Positions 35,534 to 45,316 of a stretch of DNA of 64,000 nt are shown one piece after another. Source of the stretch: Phyllobacterium trifolii (GTDB lineage: Bacteria; Pseudomonadota; Alphaproteobacteria; Rhizobiales; Rhizobiaceae); assembly GCF_014192095.1 (NCBI RefSeq), contig NZ_JACHXN010000009.1:172203-236202 (forward strand), read 5' to 3'. Position 1 is the stretch's first letter. Each line of letters opens with the position of its first letter. The position numbers were made by a program, and so were the translations under genes. A model generated the notes under the pieces. That model was not told the DNA's origin, ran no database searches, and saw only the letters and a list, made by a program, of their open reading frames with translations.

Positions 35534-36457
35534 TCAAGGTTTGCTGTTTGCTCCCACGCCGATGCGCGTGCCTTCCACACCTTGCAGGATGGCGACGGCG
35601 TCTTCAAGAGAACCAATGTATGCGGATTTTCCGGTGGTATGGGCGAATTCGGCGGCGGCGGCGATTTTGGGACCCATTGATCCGGACGCGAAATCTGCGG
35701 CTCTCACTGACATGGGATGAATGGTTTCAAGCTTGCGAGCATGGGCTGTTCCATAGTCGGCGTAAACCGCATCGACATCCGTCAACATCAGCAAAGCGTC
35801 TGCGTGAAGTTGCCGGGCCAACAAAGCACTGGCCAGGTCCTTATCAATTACCGCGTCCACGCCCACCAGACTGCCATCGGGCTTTTTAACCACAGGAATA
35901 CCGCCTCCACCTGTGCAGATGACAATGACGTTATGTTCGACGAGGATCCTGATCACGTCGGTTCCCAGGATGATCAGAGGTTTTGGGGACGGAACCACGC
36001 GCCGCCAGCCTGAACCGTCCGCCGCGATCCTCCAATGGCGGGTTGCAACCAGCGCCCTCGCAGCCGCTTCATCGTACATTGGTCCGATGGGTTTGGTCGG
36101 CGTAAAGAACGCCGGATCGTTGCAATCGACCGTCACCTGGGTAAGCAGGGTAGCAAACTGTCTGTCTTTCAGAATATTGCCGAGTTCCTGCTCAATTACA
36201 TAGCCGATCATCCCTGCACTCTCGGCGTCCAGCACGTCGAGGGGAAATTGACCTTCCTCCGGCGCAGCGGCTGCCTGCAGGGCGAGCAGTCCGACTTGCG
36301 GACCATTACCATGCGTGATCACAAGCATATGTCCTTCGGCAATGATGTCTGCCAAGGCAAGCGCGGCACCCCGAATGTTGGCACGCTGGTTTGCGGCCGT
36401 CATCGGTTCTCCACGTTTCATCAGCGCGTTCCCGCCGAGCGCAACCACGATCAACAT
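35534..36457 (-). CDS. arcC: Carbamate kinase (arginine deiminase pathway)
   Basis: This 307-residue kinase begins with the amino-acid-kinase motif V-A-L-G-G-N-A-L and contains T-H-G-N-G-P-Q-V-G near residue 50 and C-T-G-G-G-G-I-P-V near 183. It transfers the phosphate of carbamoyl phosphate to ADP, the ATP-yielding last step of arginine fermentation. It lies 2 bases downstream of the ornithine carbamoyltransferase gene, last in arcD-arcA-argF-arcC. Confidence 0.94.
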   Translation of the reverse strand: MLIVVALGGNALMKRGEPMTAANQRANIRGAALALADIIAEGHMLVITHGNGPQVGLLALQAAAAPEEGQFPLDVLDAESAGMIGYVIEQELGNILKDRQFATLLTQVTVDCNDPAFFTPTKPIGPMYDEAAARALVATRHWRIAADGSGWRRVVPSPKPLIILGTDVIRILVEHNVIVICTGGGGIPVVKKPDGSLVGVDAVIDKDLASALLARQLHADALLMLTDVDAVYADYGTAHARKLETIHPMSVRAADFASGSMGPKIAAAAEFAHTTGKSAYIGSLEDAVAILQGVEGTRIGVGANSKP

Positions 36458-36459
36458 AG

Positions 36460-37461
36460 TCAGGTACCAATTGTGGCGACGAGAATCGCCTTGATCGAGT
36501 GCATGCGGTTCTCGGCTTGATCGAAGACGATTGAAGCCTTCGACTCAAAAACCTCATCAGTGACTTCCATGCAGTCGATTCCGTATTCCTTCGAAATGCG
36601 CGCACCGACCTCCGTGTTGGTGTCGTGGAACGCGGGAAGGCAGTGCATGAATTTTGCGTAGGGGTTGTTGGTCGCCTCCATTACTGCTGTTGTTACGCGA
36701 TAAGCTTCAAGAAGCGTTATGCGCTCTGCCCAAGCCATTTCGTCCTCTCCCATGGAAAGCCAGACGTCGGTATAGATGAAATCAGCCGCTGACACGCCGG
36801 AACTTACGTCTTCGTGCAGCGTCAACTGACCTCCGTTGGATATGGCAAGGGACTTCACGTGCTCGACGAACGACGAGTCCGGCCAGAGTTCCCTCGGCGA
36901 GACGATACGGAAATCCATTCCGACCTTGGCCGCTCCGATCGCGAGCGACAGGGCGACGTTGTCGCGTCCGTCACCGACAAACGCCACTGACATGTCCGAG
37001 AGATGCTTGTGGGTGAACTCCCGCATCGTCATGAAATCTGCCAGAATTTGCGTTGGGTGCGCTTCGTCGGTGAGGCCGTTGTAGACCGGGACCCCGGCGT
37101 ACCTGGCCAGTTCCTCCGCAGATTTCTGGGAAAAACCACGGTACTCAATGGCGTCGTACATCCGTCCGAGCACCCGCGCCGTGTCTTTCATCGACTCCTT
37201 GTGTCCTATGTGGCTTCCCGAGGGGCCGAGATAGGTGACATGGGCACCCTGATCGTAGGCCGCCACCTCGAAACCGGACCGGGTGCGCGTCGAATCCTTC
37301 TCGAAGATCAAAGCGATGTTCTTGCGCGCAAGCCGCTGTACTTCCGTTCCGGCCAGCTTGGCCGATTTAAGATCCGCAGCGAACTTCAGCAGAAAGCGGA
37401 TTTCATCCGGCGTGAAGTCGTCGAGTGTCAGTACGCTACGGCGATGAAGATTGTTTGGCAT
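36460..37461 (-). CDS. arcB: Ornithine carbamoyltransferase, catabolic (ArcB role)
   Basis: This 333-residue enzyme has the carbamoyl-phosphate motif S-T-R-T-R near residue 56 and the ornithine/catalytic motif H-C-L-P-A-F-H-D near 270. Placement between arginine deiminase and carbamate kinase assigns the catabolic role (citrulline to ornithine plus carbamoyl phosphate). Sequence alone does not separate it from anabolic ArgF. The start is the ATG after AAGGAAATCACC. Confidence 0.93.
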   Translation of the reverse strand: MPNNLHRRSVLTLDDFTPDEIRFLLKFAADLKSAKLAGTEVQRLARKNIALIFEKDSTRTRSGFEVAAYDQGAHVTYLGPSGSHIGHKESMKDTARVLGRMYDAIEYRGFSQKSAEELARYAGVPVYNGLTDEAHPTQILADFMTMREFTHKHLSDMSVAFVGDGRDNVALSLAIGAAKVGMDFRIVSPRELWPDSSFVEHVKSLAISNGGQLTLHEDVSSGVSAADFIYTDVWLSMGEDEMAWAERITLLEAYRVTTAVMEATNNPYAKFMHCLPAFHDTNTEVGARISKEYGIDCMEVTDEVFESKASIVFDQAENRMHSIKAILVATIGT

Positions 37462-37474
37462 GGTGATTTCCTTT

Positions 37475-38692
37475 TCAACCTGCATCACGGACGAGGGGGC
37501 AGGTCATGCAATGACCACCACCGCGGCCGCGGCTGAGTTCAGCCCCGTCGATCGTGATGACTTCCACACCGGCGCGCCGCAGCAGCGTGTTGGTGTAGAC
37601 GTTGCGGTCATAACCGATGACAACGCCGGGCTCGACGGCGATGACGTTGTTGCCATCGTCCCACTGTTCGCGTTCGGCTTCATATCGGTCTCCTCCCGTG
37701 GCCACGACGCGCAGGGACTTTAGCCCCATGGCTTCAGCAACCACATCAACGAACGGGTTGGCCTCTTCTGCGACGAGAATATCGTCGCCTGTACCGCCGG
37801 GGCGTAGCGAAAACGTCCGCAGACGGTCGACCACCGGCGGATAGAGCGTCACGAGATCTCGATCGCAAAACGTGAAAACGGTGTCGAGATGCATGAAGCT
37901 GCGGTCGCGCGGCATTAGTGCGGCGATCACAAGCGTCGCGATCCCGTTGGCAAATAGGCGGCGGGCAAGGGCACCAACCGCTTGCGGTGTTGAGCGTTCC
38001 CCCATGCCGATCAGGACCACGCCGTCACCGATCGGCATGACATCTCCCCCCTCCAGGCTGGTTCCTGAATTTGGTTCTTCTGGCGAAACAAATGTGAAAT
38101 CGGCGTCCCGGAAACGGGGATGAAAACGATACACCGATTCAACATTTGCCGCCTCGGGCCGCCGGGCCGGCCAGTACATCGAGTTGACGGAGACGGCCCC
38201 GTAGATCCAGCATGAACTGTCCCGTGTGAAAAGCTGGTTGGGGAGCGGAGGAAGAACGAAGTCCTCGGGAAGAAGGGTTCGCCCAGTCAGCCCCAATGGT
38301 TGAAACGGCAGTTCGGCACGGGCTATGCCTCCTACCAGAAGCGATGACAATTGTTCGGATGGCATTTCATCGAGCCATCCACGCAGTTCGCCGACCATGT
38401 CGAGGCCGACCGTGGAGGGAACCACGCGGCGATCGAGAAGCCAGCGCCGGGCTTCCGGCAATTCCATCGTCTCGGCGAGGAGTTCGCCGAACGAGCGGAC
38501 GATGACGTTGCGTTCGCGCAGGGCATCGACAAAAACGTCGTGTTCCTGGCGGGCACGCTTGACCCATAGAACGTCGTCGAAAAGCAGGCCTCTACAATTT
38601 TCCGGTGTCAGCCGGCGCAGGCTGAGATCGGGACGATGCACCATCACTTCGCGCAGGCGGCCGGTTTCGGAATGGACTCCGAGAACATTCAT
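37475..38692 (-). CDS. arcA: Arginine deiminase
   Basis: A 405-residue enzyme beginning [14 protein letters not shown]. It has the F-T-R-D-S motif near residue 160, E-G-G-D near 215, H-L-D-T near 269 and the catalytic cysteine in G-G-G-H-C-M-T-C-P close to the C-terminus. It hydrolyses arginine to citrulline and ammonia. The extended frame upstream of 38692 (to 38908) is not coding, because it runs into the arcD gene. Confidence 0.95.
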   Translation of the reverse strand: MNVLGVHSETGRLREVMVHRPDLSLRRLTPENCRGLLFDDVLWVKRARQEHDVFVDALRERNVIVRSFGELLAETMELPEARRWLLDRRVVPSTVGLDMVGELRGWLDEMPSEQLSSLLVGGIARAELPFQPLGLTGRTLLPEDFVLPPLPNQLFTRDSSCWIYGAVSVNSMYWPARRPEAANVESVYRFHPRFRDADFTFVSPEEPNSGTSLEGGDVMPIGDGVVLIGMGERSTPQAVGALARRLFANGIATLVIAALMPRDRSFMHLDTVFTFCDRDLVTLYPPVVDRLRTFSLRPGGTGDDILVAEEANPFVDVVAEAMGLKSLRVVATGGDRYEAEREQWDDGNNVIAVEPGVVIGYDRNVYTNTLLRRAGVEVITIDGAELSRGRGGGHCMTCPLVRDAG

Positions 38693-38703
38693 GATTGATC
38701 CTT

Positions 38704-40170
38704 TCACAGGGGGCTTATGGTACCGGTCCACATCTCGTAGGCGGCGATGATGCCGACCAGGACGAGGGCGATGGCAAGAAAAGCCTCGATGGGATGAAAG
38801 GCCTTTTGGCCAGTTTCGCGGCGGGCCAAGGCGTAGAACAGAATTCCCGGTGCGTAGAGGATGGCGCACATGAACAGGTAGGATGGGCCGGCGGCGTAAA
38901 CCAGCCACAGTCCGTAGACTGTCGCCAGCAGGCCGGCGAAAAGCGGGCCGGTTCGCTGTTCGCCGACCCGATAGCTTTCGCCGGTTATTGCCAGCTTTGC
39001 GGCGTAGGCACCCGAGAAGATGTAGGGCACCAGGATGGCCGCGGAGGCGATTGAGAAGAGCGCCTGGTAGGTGCTGTGTGCGAAGAGCGTGATCAAAAGA
39101 AAAGCCTGCACCAGCAGATTGGTGAGCAAAAGCGACGCCGATGGCACCCCCCGGCTGCTTTCACGCGCAAGAAACTTCGGCATTGTCCCGTCCTTGGCCG
39201 CAGCGAACGGAATTTCCGCCGCCAACAACGTCCAGCTGAGAAATGCGCCGACCACTGAAACGATCAGGGCAACGTTGATAAGGATGGCTCCCCATGGTCC
39301 AACCACCGCTTCAAGCACGCCTGCCATGGAGGGATTTTTCAGGGCCGCAAGCTCAGGTTGACTGAGAATTCCGAGGGAAAGAAGGGAAACGAGTGCGTAA
39401 AGCGCAAGACAGGTGAAGAAGCCGAGCACTGTCGCCATGGCGATGTCGCGGCGGCGTTCCGCCCGCGCGGAGAAGACGCTTGCTCCCTCGATGCCGATAA
39501 ACACCCAGAGCGTCACCAGCATGGTGCTCTTCACCTGGGCGGTAATGGAACCAAGGCCGGCATTTCCCAGAGAGGTAAAATCAAGCGAGAACACATCGAT
39601 TTTGAACGCGACAACCGCGACGCCGATGAAGAGGATTATCGGGGCGATCTTCGCCACAGTGACGATGAGGTTGACGATGGCCGCCTGGCGGATACCGCCG
39701 AGGATCAGAGCGTGAAGCAGCCACAAGAGTATCGACGCCCCCAGAACGGCTTGCCAGGTATTGCCGTCGCCGAATGATGGAAAGAAGTAGGATAAAGCGC
39801 TGAACACGATCACCGCATAGGAGACATTGCCGACCCATGCGCTTATCCAGTATCCCCAGGCGCTGTTGAACCCGACGAATGGTCCAAACCCGGCCTTCGC
39901 ATAGGCGTAGGGTCCGGCTTCGAGGTCTGGTTTGCGCACGGCAAGCGATTGGTAGACGAAGACCAGCGCCAGCATGCCGATGGCCGTGATTCCCCAGCCG
40001 ATCATGATAGCCAGCGGACCTGCGCCAGCAGCCATGTTCTGCGGCAGGCTGAATACGCCCGAACCAACCATCGAGCCGATGACCAGGGCCGTCAGGGCTC
40101 CAATGCGAAGTTTGCCGCTCGCTGCGTCGGGCGCAATTGCGGTGGCAAGTCGGATTTCGGTCGAAGCCAT
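38704..40170 (-). CDS. arcD: Arginine/ornithine antiporter
   Basis: A 488-residue APC-family transporter with about 12-13 membrane segments and the opening [12 protein letters not shown] near residue 32. Its position as first gene of the arginine deiminase operon identifies it as the arginine/ornithine (ArcD-type) exchanger, which needs no energy input. An FNR/FixK-type box lies 64 bp upstream. Anaerobic control of arc genes by the FNR homologue ANR is known in Pseudomonas. Confidence 0.93.
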   Translation of the reverse strand: MASTEIRLATAIAPDAASGKLRIGALTALVIGSMVGSGVFSLPQNMAAGAGPLAIMIGWGITAIGMLALVFVYQSLAVRKPDLEAGPYAYAKAGFGPFVGFNSAWGYWISAWVGNVSYAVIVFSALSYFFPSFGDGNTWQAVLGASILLWLLHALILGGIRQAAIVNLIVTVAKIAPIILFIGVAVVAFKIDVFSLDFTSLGNAGLGSITAQVKSTMLVTLWVFIGIEGASVFSARAERRRDIAMATVLGFFTCLALYALVSLLSLGILSQPELAALKNPSMAGVLEAVVGPWGAILINVALIVSVVGAFLSWTLLAAEIPFAAAKDGTMPKFLARESSRGVPSASLLLTNLLVQAFLLITLFAHSTYQALFSIASAAILVPYIFSGAYAAKLAITGESYRVGEQRTGPLFAGLLATVYGLWLVYAAGPSYLFMCAILYAPGILFYALARRETGQKAFHPIEAFLAIALVLVGIIAAYEMWTGTISPL

Positions 40171-40233
40171 TGCTTCCTCCCCGGGTTTGAAATCTGAGTT
40201 GCGGCAATAGAGCCGAAATCACGCCGACCGGCT

Positions 40234-40247
40234 TTGATCCTGGTCAA
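40234..40247. promoter_or_regulatory. FNR/FixK-type box upstream of arc operon
   Basis: TTGAT-CCTG-GTCAA, one mismatch, 64 bp upstream of arcD at 40170. Confidence 0.8.
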
Positions 40248-40315
40248 AGGTGATCGTTCATTGTCAGGAATGCGCCGCATGTCTGCGGCGGCGAATGACC
40301 TTGCCCATTCTGGAA

Positions 40316-40329
40316 ATGATCTAGATCAA
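40316..40329. promoter_or_regulatory. FNR/FixK-type box upstream of exporter operon
   Basis: ATGAT-CTAG-ATCAA, one mismatch, 90 bp upstream of the HlyD-type gene at 40419. With 40234 it forms a two-box divergent control region. Confidence 0.6.
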
Positions 40330-40418
40330 GGAGCTTGCGGCGCTGAAACGTTATGAGGTTTGCGCGGAGATGATTCATCGCTTGCCGCGGCACTGAAATC
40401 TTTCCCTGGAGCAAACTC

Positions 40419-41453
40419 GTGCGCCGTCTTCATACCTTATCGTTGCTGCCCGCGGTTTTGGCGCTTTCGACAATATTGGCAAACAACGCAATCGCCGAAA
40501 GCGGTGCCTCGGCTCTGGGCAATCGCATCCAGACCTTTTGGAACGATGTCACGGGAAAAACAATTCCGACCGGCATCAGCTCATCGAACGGGCGTGTGGA
40601 AGCCGAGCAGGTTCTTATATCGGCGAAATTTGCTGGTCGGGTCAGCGAAGTTCTCGTAGACGAAGGGCAAACCGTCGACGCGGGAACGGTCATAGCGAGG
40701 ATGGATGTCTCTGATCTCGAGGCACAGCTTGCCGGTGCGCAAGCGCAAGTGCGGCGTGCCGATAAAGCAGCGACCGAAGCCAAAGCGGCAATAGAGCAGC
40801 GCGAGAGTGAGCTTGTTCTCGCCCGACAGGAGCTTGAACGGGCTTCAGCTCTGCGTGAGGGAGGGTTTGGCACGACGCAGGCCCTGGATTTGAGGCGCAG
40901 CCAGCTCAATGTGGCCCAGGCGTCGCGTGCGGCGGCAGTCGCCAATCTCGACGCCGCATATGCATCAACGGATGCCGCTAGTGCCGACGTCGCCCGTATT
41001 CGTTCACTGCTTGAGGACTCTGTGCTGAAGGCTCCCCGACGTGGCAGAGTGGAGTACAAGCTCGTGCAATCGGGAGAGGTTGTCGCAGCTGGTGCTCCAG
41101 TGGTTACGCTTTTGGATCTTTCAGACGTCTATATGACAATCTTCTTGCCCGCCCACGCGGCAGGACGCGTTGCATTGGGCGATGACGCCCGGATCATACT
41201 CGATCCCGCGCCCGATTATGTTGTTCCTGCGACTATATCCTTCATCGCAACGGAGGCGCAGTTCACACCAAAGACTGTAGAAACAACGGACGAACGCGAA
41301 AAGCTGATGTTCAGGGTGAAGCTGCGGATCGCGCCCAGTCTGCTCAGACAATACGAGACCAGGGTGAAGGCCGGGGTGCGTGGCGTCGGCTATGTCCGGA
41401 CCAGCCAAAAGGCCAAGTGGCCAAACAATCTTACAGTAAAGCTGCCAAACTGA
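40419..41453 (+). CDS. HlyD-family membrane-fusion protein
   Basis: A 344-residue periplasmic adaptor. The N-terminal signal sequence (about 1-29, ending A-I-A-E-S) is followed by a lipoyl half-motif (G-R-V-S-E-V-L-V-D-E-G-Q-T-V near 65), a coiled-coil hairpin (about 95-180) and a beta-barrel domain. The start is GTG after GGAGCAAACTC. Its stop overlaps the next start (TGATG), so it is coupled to the ABC transporter. It resembles YbhG-type adaptors for YbhFSR-like exporters. Confidence 0.9.
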   Translation: MRRLHTLSLLPAVLALSTILANNAIAESGASALGNRIQTFWNDVTGKTIPTGISSSNGRVEAEQVLISAKFAGRVSEVLVDEGQTVDAGTVIARMDVSDLEAQLAGAQAQVRRADKAATEAKAAIEQRESELVLARQELERASALREGGFGTTQALDLRRSQLNVAQASRAAAVANLDAAYASTDAASADVARIRSLLEDSVLKAPRRGRVEYKLVQSGEVVAAGAPVVTLLDLSDVYMTIFLPAHAAGRVALGDDARIILDPAPDYVVPATISFIATEAQFTPKTVETTDEREKLMFRVKLRIAPSLLRQYETRVKAGVRGVGYVRTSQKAKWPNNLTVKLPN

Positions 41454-44164
41454 TGGATGCCGCAATCCGTTTTGAGGGCGTCGTACACAGATACGGCAGA
41501 ACCGCTGCCCTGGATGGGATTGATCTTGCTATTCCGCCAGGCTGCATGGCGGGATTGATTGGTCCGGACGGCGTTGGCAAGTCTACACTGCTTGGGCTTG
41601 CGGCAGGAGTGACAGCTATCCAGCAGGGTGAGGTCACAGCCCTAGCTGGCGACATAGCCGACCCATCGGTACGTCGAACGGTCTGCGCGCTGGTGGCGTA
41701 CATGCCCCAGGGGCTTGGCCGGAACCTCTATCCGACCTTAAGCGTTGCCGAGAACCTCCATTTTTTTGGGATGCTTTTCGGCCAGAGCAGTGCGGAACGA
41801 AAGGCGAGGATCGACGAACTTCTGGAAGCGACAGGGCTCTCAGATTTCTCCGGCCGGCCAGTCGGCAAGCTGTCGGGCGGGATGAAACAGAAGCTCGGGA
41901 TTTGTGCGGCTCTGATTCACGATCCGGACCTCCTCATTCTCGATGAGCCGACCACCGGCATCGACCCGCTGTCGCGGCGGCAATTTTGGGAGCTGATCGC
42001 CCGTATGCGCCGCCGGCGACCGGCGATGAGTGTCGTCGTCGCCACGGCATACATGGAGGAAGCCGAGCAATTTGATTGGATCGCGGCAATGCATGGGGGC
42101 CGGGTGATCGCCACGGGGTCTCCGGCCGAGTTGATACGCAGCTCCGGACAACAGAGTCTTGAAGGCGCGTTCACCGCCTTGATGCCGAGCGCAGAATCCG
42201 AACGTGGCCAGGTTGTGCCGCCCCCGCAACGCGTGGTTTCCGAAAGCAAACCCGCGATAGAAGCTCACGGCCTGACCCGCCGTTTCGGCTCATTTACAGC
42301 TGTTGATCATGTCAGTTTCAGTATCGCCAAGGGTGAGATATTCGGTTTTCTTGGGTCCAACGGCAGCGGCAAGACCACGACCATGAAAATGCTGACTGGC
42401 TTGCTGCCGGCCAGCGACGGTGAGGTGCAGCTGTTCGGGCGGCCGCTGGATGCGCGGGACATCGAGACACGCAAACGCGTCGGATACATGTCCCAGTCCT
42501 TTTCCTTATATGGTGAACTCACGGTACGGCAGAACCTCTTGCTGCACGGGCAATTGTTCGCAATACCCAGCGAAAGACTTGAGGCACGCATCAGGGAAAC
42601 GATCGACAGGTTTGATCTGGCCGCTGTCGCGGACGAGTTGCCGGAAAGCTTACCTCTCGGAATACGTCAACGGCTCCAGTTGGCGGTGGCGGTTCTCCAT
42701 CGGCCGGACATTCTCATCCTTGACGAACCGACCTCCGGCGTCGATCCGATCGCGCGCGACCGCTTCTGGCGGCTTCTGATTGAACTGTCGCGTGCCGATG
42801 GCGTCACGATTTTTCTTTCAACACATTTCATGAACGAAGCGGAACGGTGTGATCGCGTTTCCCTCATGCATGACGGCAGGGTGCTGGCAATAGGCAGTCC
42901 CGCAGAACTCAAGACCAAACGCGGGAAGAGCACTTTGGAGGAAGTTTTCATCGATGTGCTCGAGGGGGCGGGAGCGCGCCGTCAAGCCGATGCCGAACCG
43001 ATGTCCGTTCCCGCTTCGGCGCGATCCGCCTCACGTTCCGTCGATGCACGTCGGATGTGGGCCTACTCATGGCGCGAAACGCTCGAAATCATCCGCGATC
43101 CAGCAAGACTGGCTTTCGCGTTTCTGGGGCCAGTTCTACTGCTCCTGACCTTCGGTTATGGAATCTCGTTCGACGTCGAGCATCTCCCCTTTGCCGTATT
43201 CGATCAGGACCAGTCAGCCCAGAGCAGGCAACTCATCGAAAGCTTCCAGGGCTCGCGATACTTCACCGAACAATCGGCCATCGCTTCTGCAGATGAAATG
43301 GAAAGACGGCTCAAGGAGGGTGAATTGAAAATCGCGATCGAGGTGCCGTCGGGTTTCGGCAAAGACTTGCTGCGGGGGATGAAGCCGGAAGTTGCAGTGT
43401 GGCTTGACGGCGCGATGCCCTTTCGAGCTGAGACGGCTCGAGGGTACATCTCCGGACTTGCCCTGGGATATCTCAACGACGCGGCCATGCGAAAGAGCGG
43501 CCGCGACAGTCCAGCATACCCCTTCGGCATCGAAGAGCGTTTCCGGTACAATCAGGCATTCAGGAGCGTAAACGCCATCGTGCCCAGCGTGATCGTGCTG
43601 ATGCTTGTTTTGATCCCTGCCATCATGACGGCGATCGGCATCGTCAAAGAAAAAGAGACGGGCTCGATCTCCAACTTCCAATCAACACCAGTCCGGAAAC
43701 TGGAGTTTCTCCTTGGCAAGCAGTTGCCCTATGTCGGCATTGCGTTCGCAAGCTTTCTGACGCTTGTGATGCTGGCGCGTGTCGTCTTTGACGTTCCTCT
43801 CAAAGGTTCGTTTGCGATGCTTGCCGCAGCTTCGCTTGTCTATGTCGTGGCCACGACCGGCTTCGGACTGCTCGTGTCGAGTTTTGTCCGCAGCCAGGTC
43901 GCGGCAATCTTTGCCACGGCAATCATAGCGATGATTCCCGCGGTGAACTTTTCCGGCCTCCTCGTCCCCGTGTCCTCTTTGTCGGGCGGCGGGCGATTGA
44001 TGGGGCTGTCGTTCCCCGCGGCATGGTATCAGCCGATCAGTGTGGGGGTGTTTGCCAAGGGGCTTGGCTTTGCCGAACTTTGGTTCAACCTTGCTGTTCT
44101 CGGAGCCTTCGGCGTGGCGTTCATTGCCGCGGCCGCAGTCACCCTGCGCAAGCAGGGGGCGTGA
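41453..44164 (+). CDS. ABC exporter: two ATPase domains fused to a permease
   Basis: This 903-residue protein has two ABC ATPase domains (about 5-230 and 275-500) and a C-terminal ABC-2 type permease with six hydrophobic segments (about 545-900). ATPase 1 is complete: Walker A G-P-D-G-V-G-K-S-T, signature L-S-G-G-M-K-Q, Walker B L-I-L-D-E-P-T. ATPase 2 has a good Walker A (G-S-N-G-S-G-K-T-T) but a poor signature (L-P-L-G-I-R-Q). The layout is that of RbbA/YhiH. With the adaptor upstream and a second permease downstream it should form a drug or lipid exporter; the substrate is unknown. The start is the ATG overlapping the previous stop. Confidence 0.9.
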   Translation: MDAAIRFEGVVHRYGRTAALDGIDLAIPPGCMAGLIGPDGVGKSTLLGLAAGVTAIQQGEVTALAGDIADPSVRRTVCALVAYMPQGLGRNLYPTLSVAENLHFFGMLFGQSSAERKARIDELLEATGLSDFSGRPVGKLSGGMKQKLGICAALIHDPDLLILDEPTTGIDPLSRRQFWELIARMRRRRPAMSVVVATAYMEEAEQFDWIAAMHGGRVIATGSPAELIRSSGQQSLEGAFTALMPSAESERGQVVPPPQRVVSESKPAIEAHGLTRRFGSFTAVDHVSFSIAKGEIFGFLGSNGSGKTTTMKMLTGLLPASDGEVQLFGRPLDARDIETRKRVGYMSQSFSLYGELTVRQNLLLHGQLFAIPSERLEARIRETIDRFDLAAVADELPESLPLGIRQRLQLAVAVLHRPDILILDEPTSGVDPIARDRFWRLLIELSRADGVTIFLSTHFMNEAERCDRVSLMHDGRVLAIGSPAELKTKRGKSTLEEVFIDVLEGAGARRQADAEPMSVPASARSASRSVDARRMWAYSWRETLEIIRDPARLAFAFLGPVLLLLTFGYGISFDVEHLPFAVFDQDQSAQSRQLIESFQGSRYFTEQSAIASADEMERRLKEGELKIAIEVPSGFGKDLLRGMKPEVAVWLDGAMPFRAETARGYISGLALGYLNDAAMRKSGRDSPAYPFGIEERFRYNQAFRSVNAIVPSVIVLMLVLIPAIMTAIGIVKEKETGSISNFQSTPVRKLEFLLGKQLPYVGIAFASFLTLVMLARVVFDVPLKGSFAMLAAASLVYVVATTGFGLLVSSFVRSQVAAIFATAIIAMIPAVNFSGLLVPVSSLSGGGRLMGLSFPAAWYQPISVGVFAKGLGFAELWFNLAVLGAFGVAFIAAAAVTLRKQGA

Positions 44165-45285
44165 CGTTGGACCGCCTCTTTAAAATCTTTCTGCTCGGGG
44201 TCAAGGAGCTACGTAGCCTCTGGGCGGACCCCGTACTGATCGTACTCATCGTCTACACCTTCACCTTCGCCATCTATGCCGTCGCGACGGGGGCGAACTT
44301 CGAAGTTGAGAACGCAGCGGTGGCGGTCGTCGACGAGGATCGTTCGATGATCTCTGCGCGGTTGCGTGACGCTTTGATCGAGCCCTTCTTCAAAAGGCCG
44401 GTCTTGGTCAATGCGAATGAAATCGACGAGGTGATGGATGCTGGCCGGTTCGTCTTCGTCATCGAGATCCCACCGAAATTCGAGCGAGACCTGATCGCCG
44501 GACGTCGCCCAACGGTGCAGATCGACGTCGACGCGACGGCCATGTCACAGGCAGGAAACGGAGCTTCGTACATTCAGAACATCATCACGCAAGAGGTTGC
44601 CATCGCGTTTCCGGACTCCTCCAGCGCACAGCCATTGAGCCTTGTGGTTCGGGCCAAGTTCAATCCCAATTTGCGCTCCGCTTGGTTCACTGCGGTGATG
44701 CAGGTGATCAACAACGTCACCATGCTGGCGGTCATTTTGAGTGGTGCGGCGCTTATCCGGGAACGCGAACACGGTACCATCGAACATTTGCTCGTCATGC
44801 CGGTGACCCCGATCGAAATCATGCTGGCAAAAATCTGGGCGAACGGCCTGGTTATCGTCGCGGCGGCCACCCTTTCGCTCATCGTGGTCGTCGAGCGTCT
44901 CCTCGGGGTCCCAGTCGCGGGATCGCTTGCGTTGTTTGTCGCCGCGACGGTACTCTACCAGTTTTCGGTGACGGCTCTCGGTATCCTTGTGGCGACCTTC
45001 TCCACGTCGATGGCGCAATTCGGTTTGCTGGTCATGCCGATGCTCGTCATGATGAACCTGCTTTCGGGAAGCACAACCCCCATGGAAAGCATGCCAGGTT
45101 GGCTGCAGAACATGATGCAGATGTCCCCGTCCACCCATTTTGTTGCGTTGTCGCAGGCAATACTCTACCGCGGTGCTGATATCCGGATTGTCTGGCCAGA
45201 GATGGTCATGCTGTCCGGAATTGCCAGTCTGTTCTTTTTGATAGCCGCTCTGCGCTTCCGCAAGTCACTATTGAACGACCGATAG
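44161..45285 (+). CDS. ABC-2 type permease
   Basis: A 374-residue membrane protein with one N-terminal helix, a long periplasmic loop (about 45-180) and five C-terminal helices, as in YbhS/YhhJ. The start is a GTG overlapping the preceding stop (GTGA). The longer frame from 44023 overlaps the upstream gene and is unlikely. It pairs with the permease half of the upstream protein. Confidence 0.9.
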   Translation: MTLDRLFKIFLLGVKELRSLWADPVLIVLIVYTFTFAIYAVATGANFEVENAAVAVVDEDRSMISARLRDALIEPFFKRPVLVNANEIDEVMDAGRFVFVIEIPPKFERDLIAGRRPTVQIDVDATAMSQAGNGASYIQNIITQEVAIAFPDSSSAQPLSLVVRAKFNPNLRSAWFTAVMQVINNVTMLAVILSGAALIREREHGTIEHLLVMPVTPIEIMLAKIWANGLVIVAAATLSLIVVVERLLGVPVAGSLALFVAATVLYQFSVTALGILVATFSTSMAQFGLLVMPMLVMMNLLSGSTTPMESMPGWLQNMMQMSPSTHFVALSQAILYRGADIRIVWPEMVMLSGIASLFFLIAALRFRKSLLNDR

Positions 45286-45316
45286 CCTTGGAGGCGCAAA
45301 TGGCATTTCACTACGA

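Noticed and set aside
37475..38908. Extended arcA frame with 72 extra N-terminal codons
   Set aside because: The extra part overlaps arcD and does not match arginine deiminase; the normal start is at 38692.
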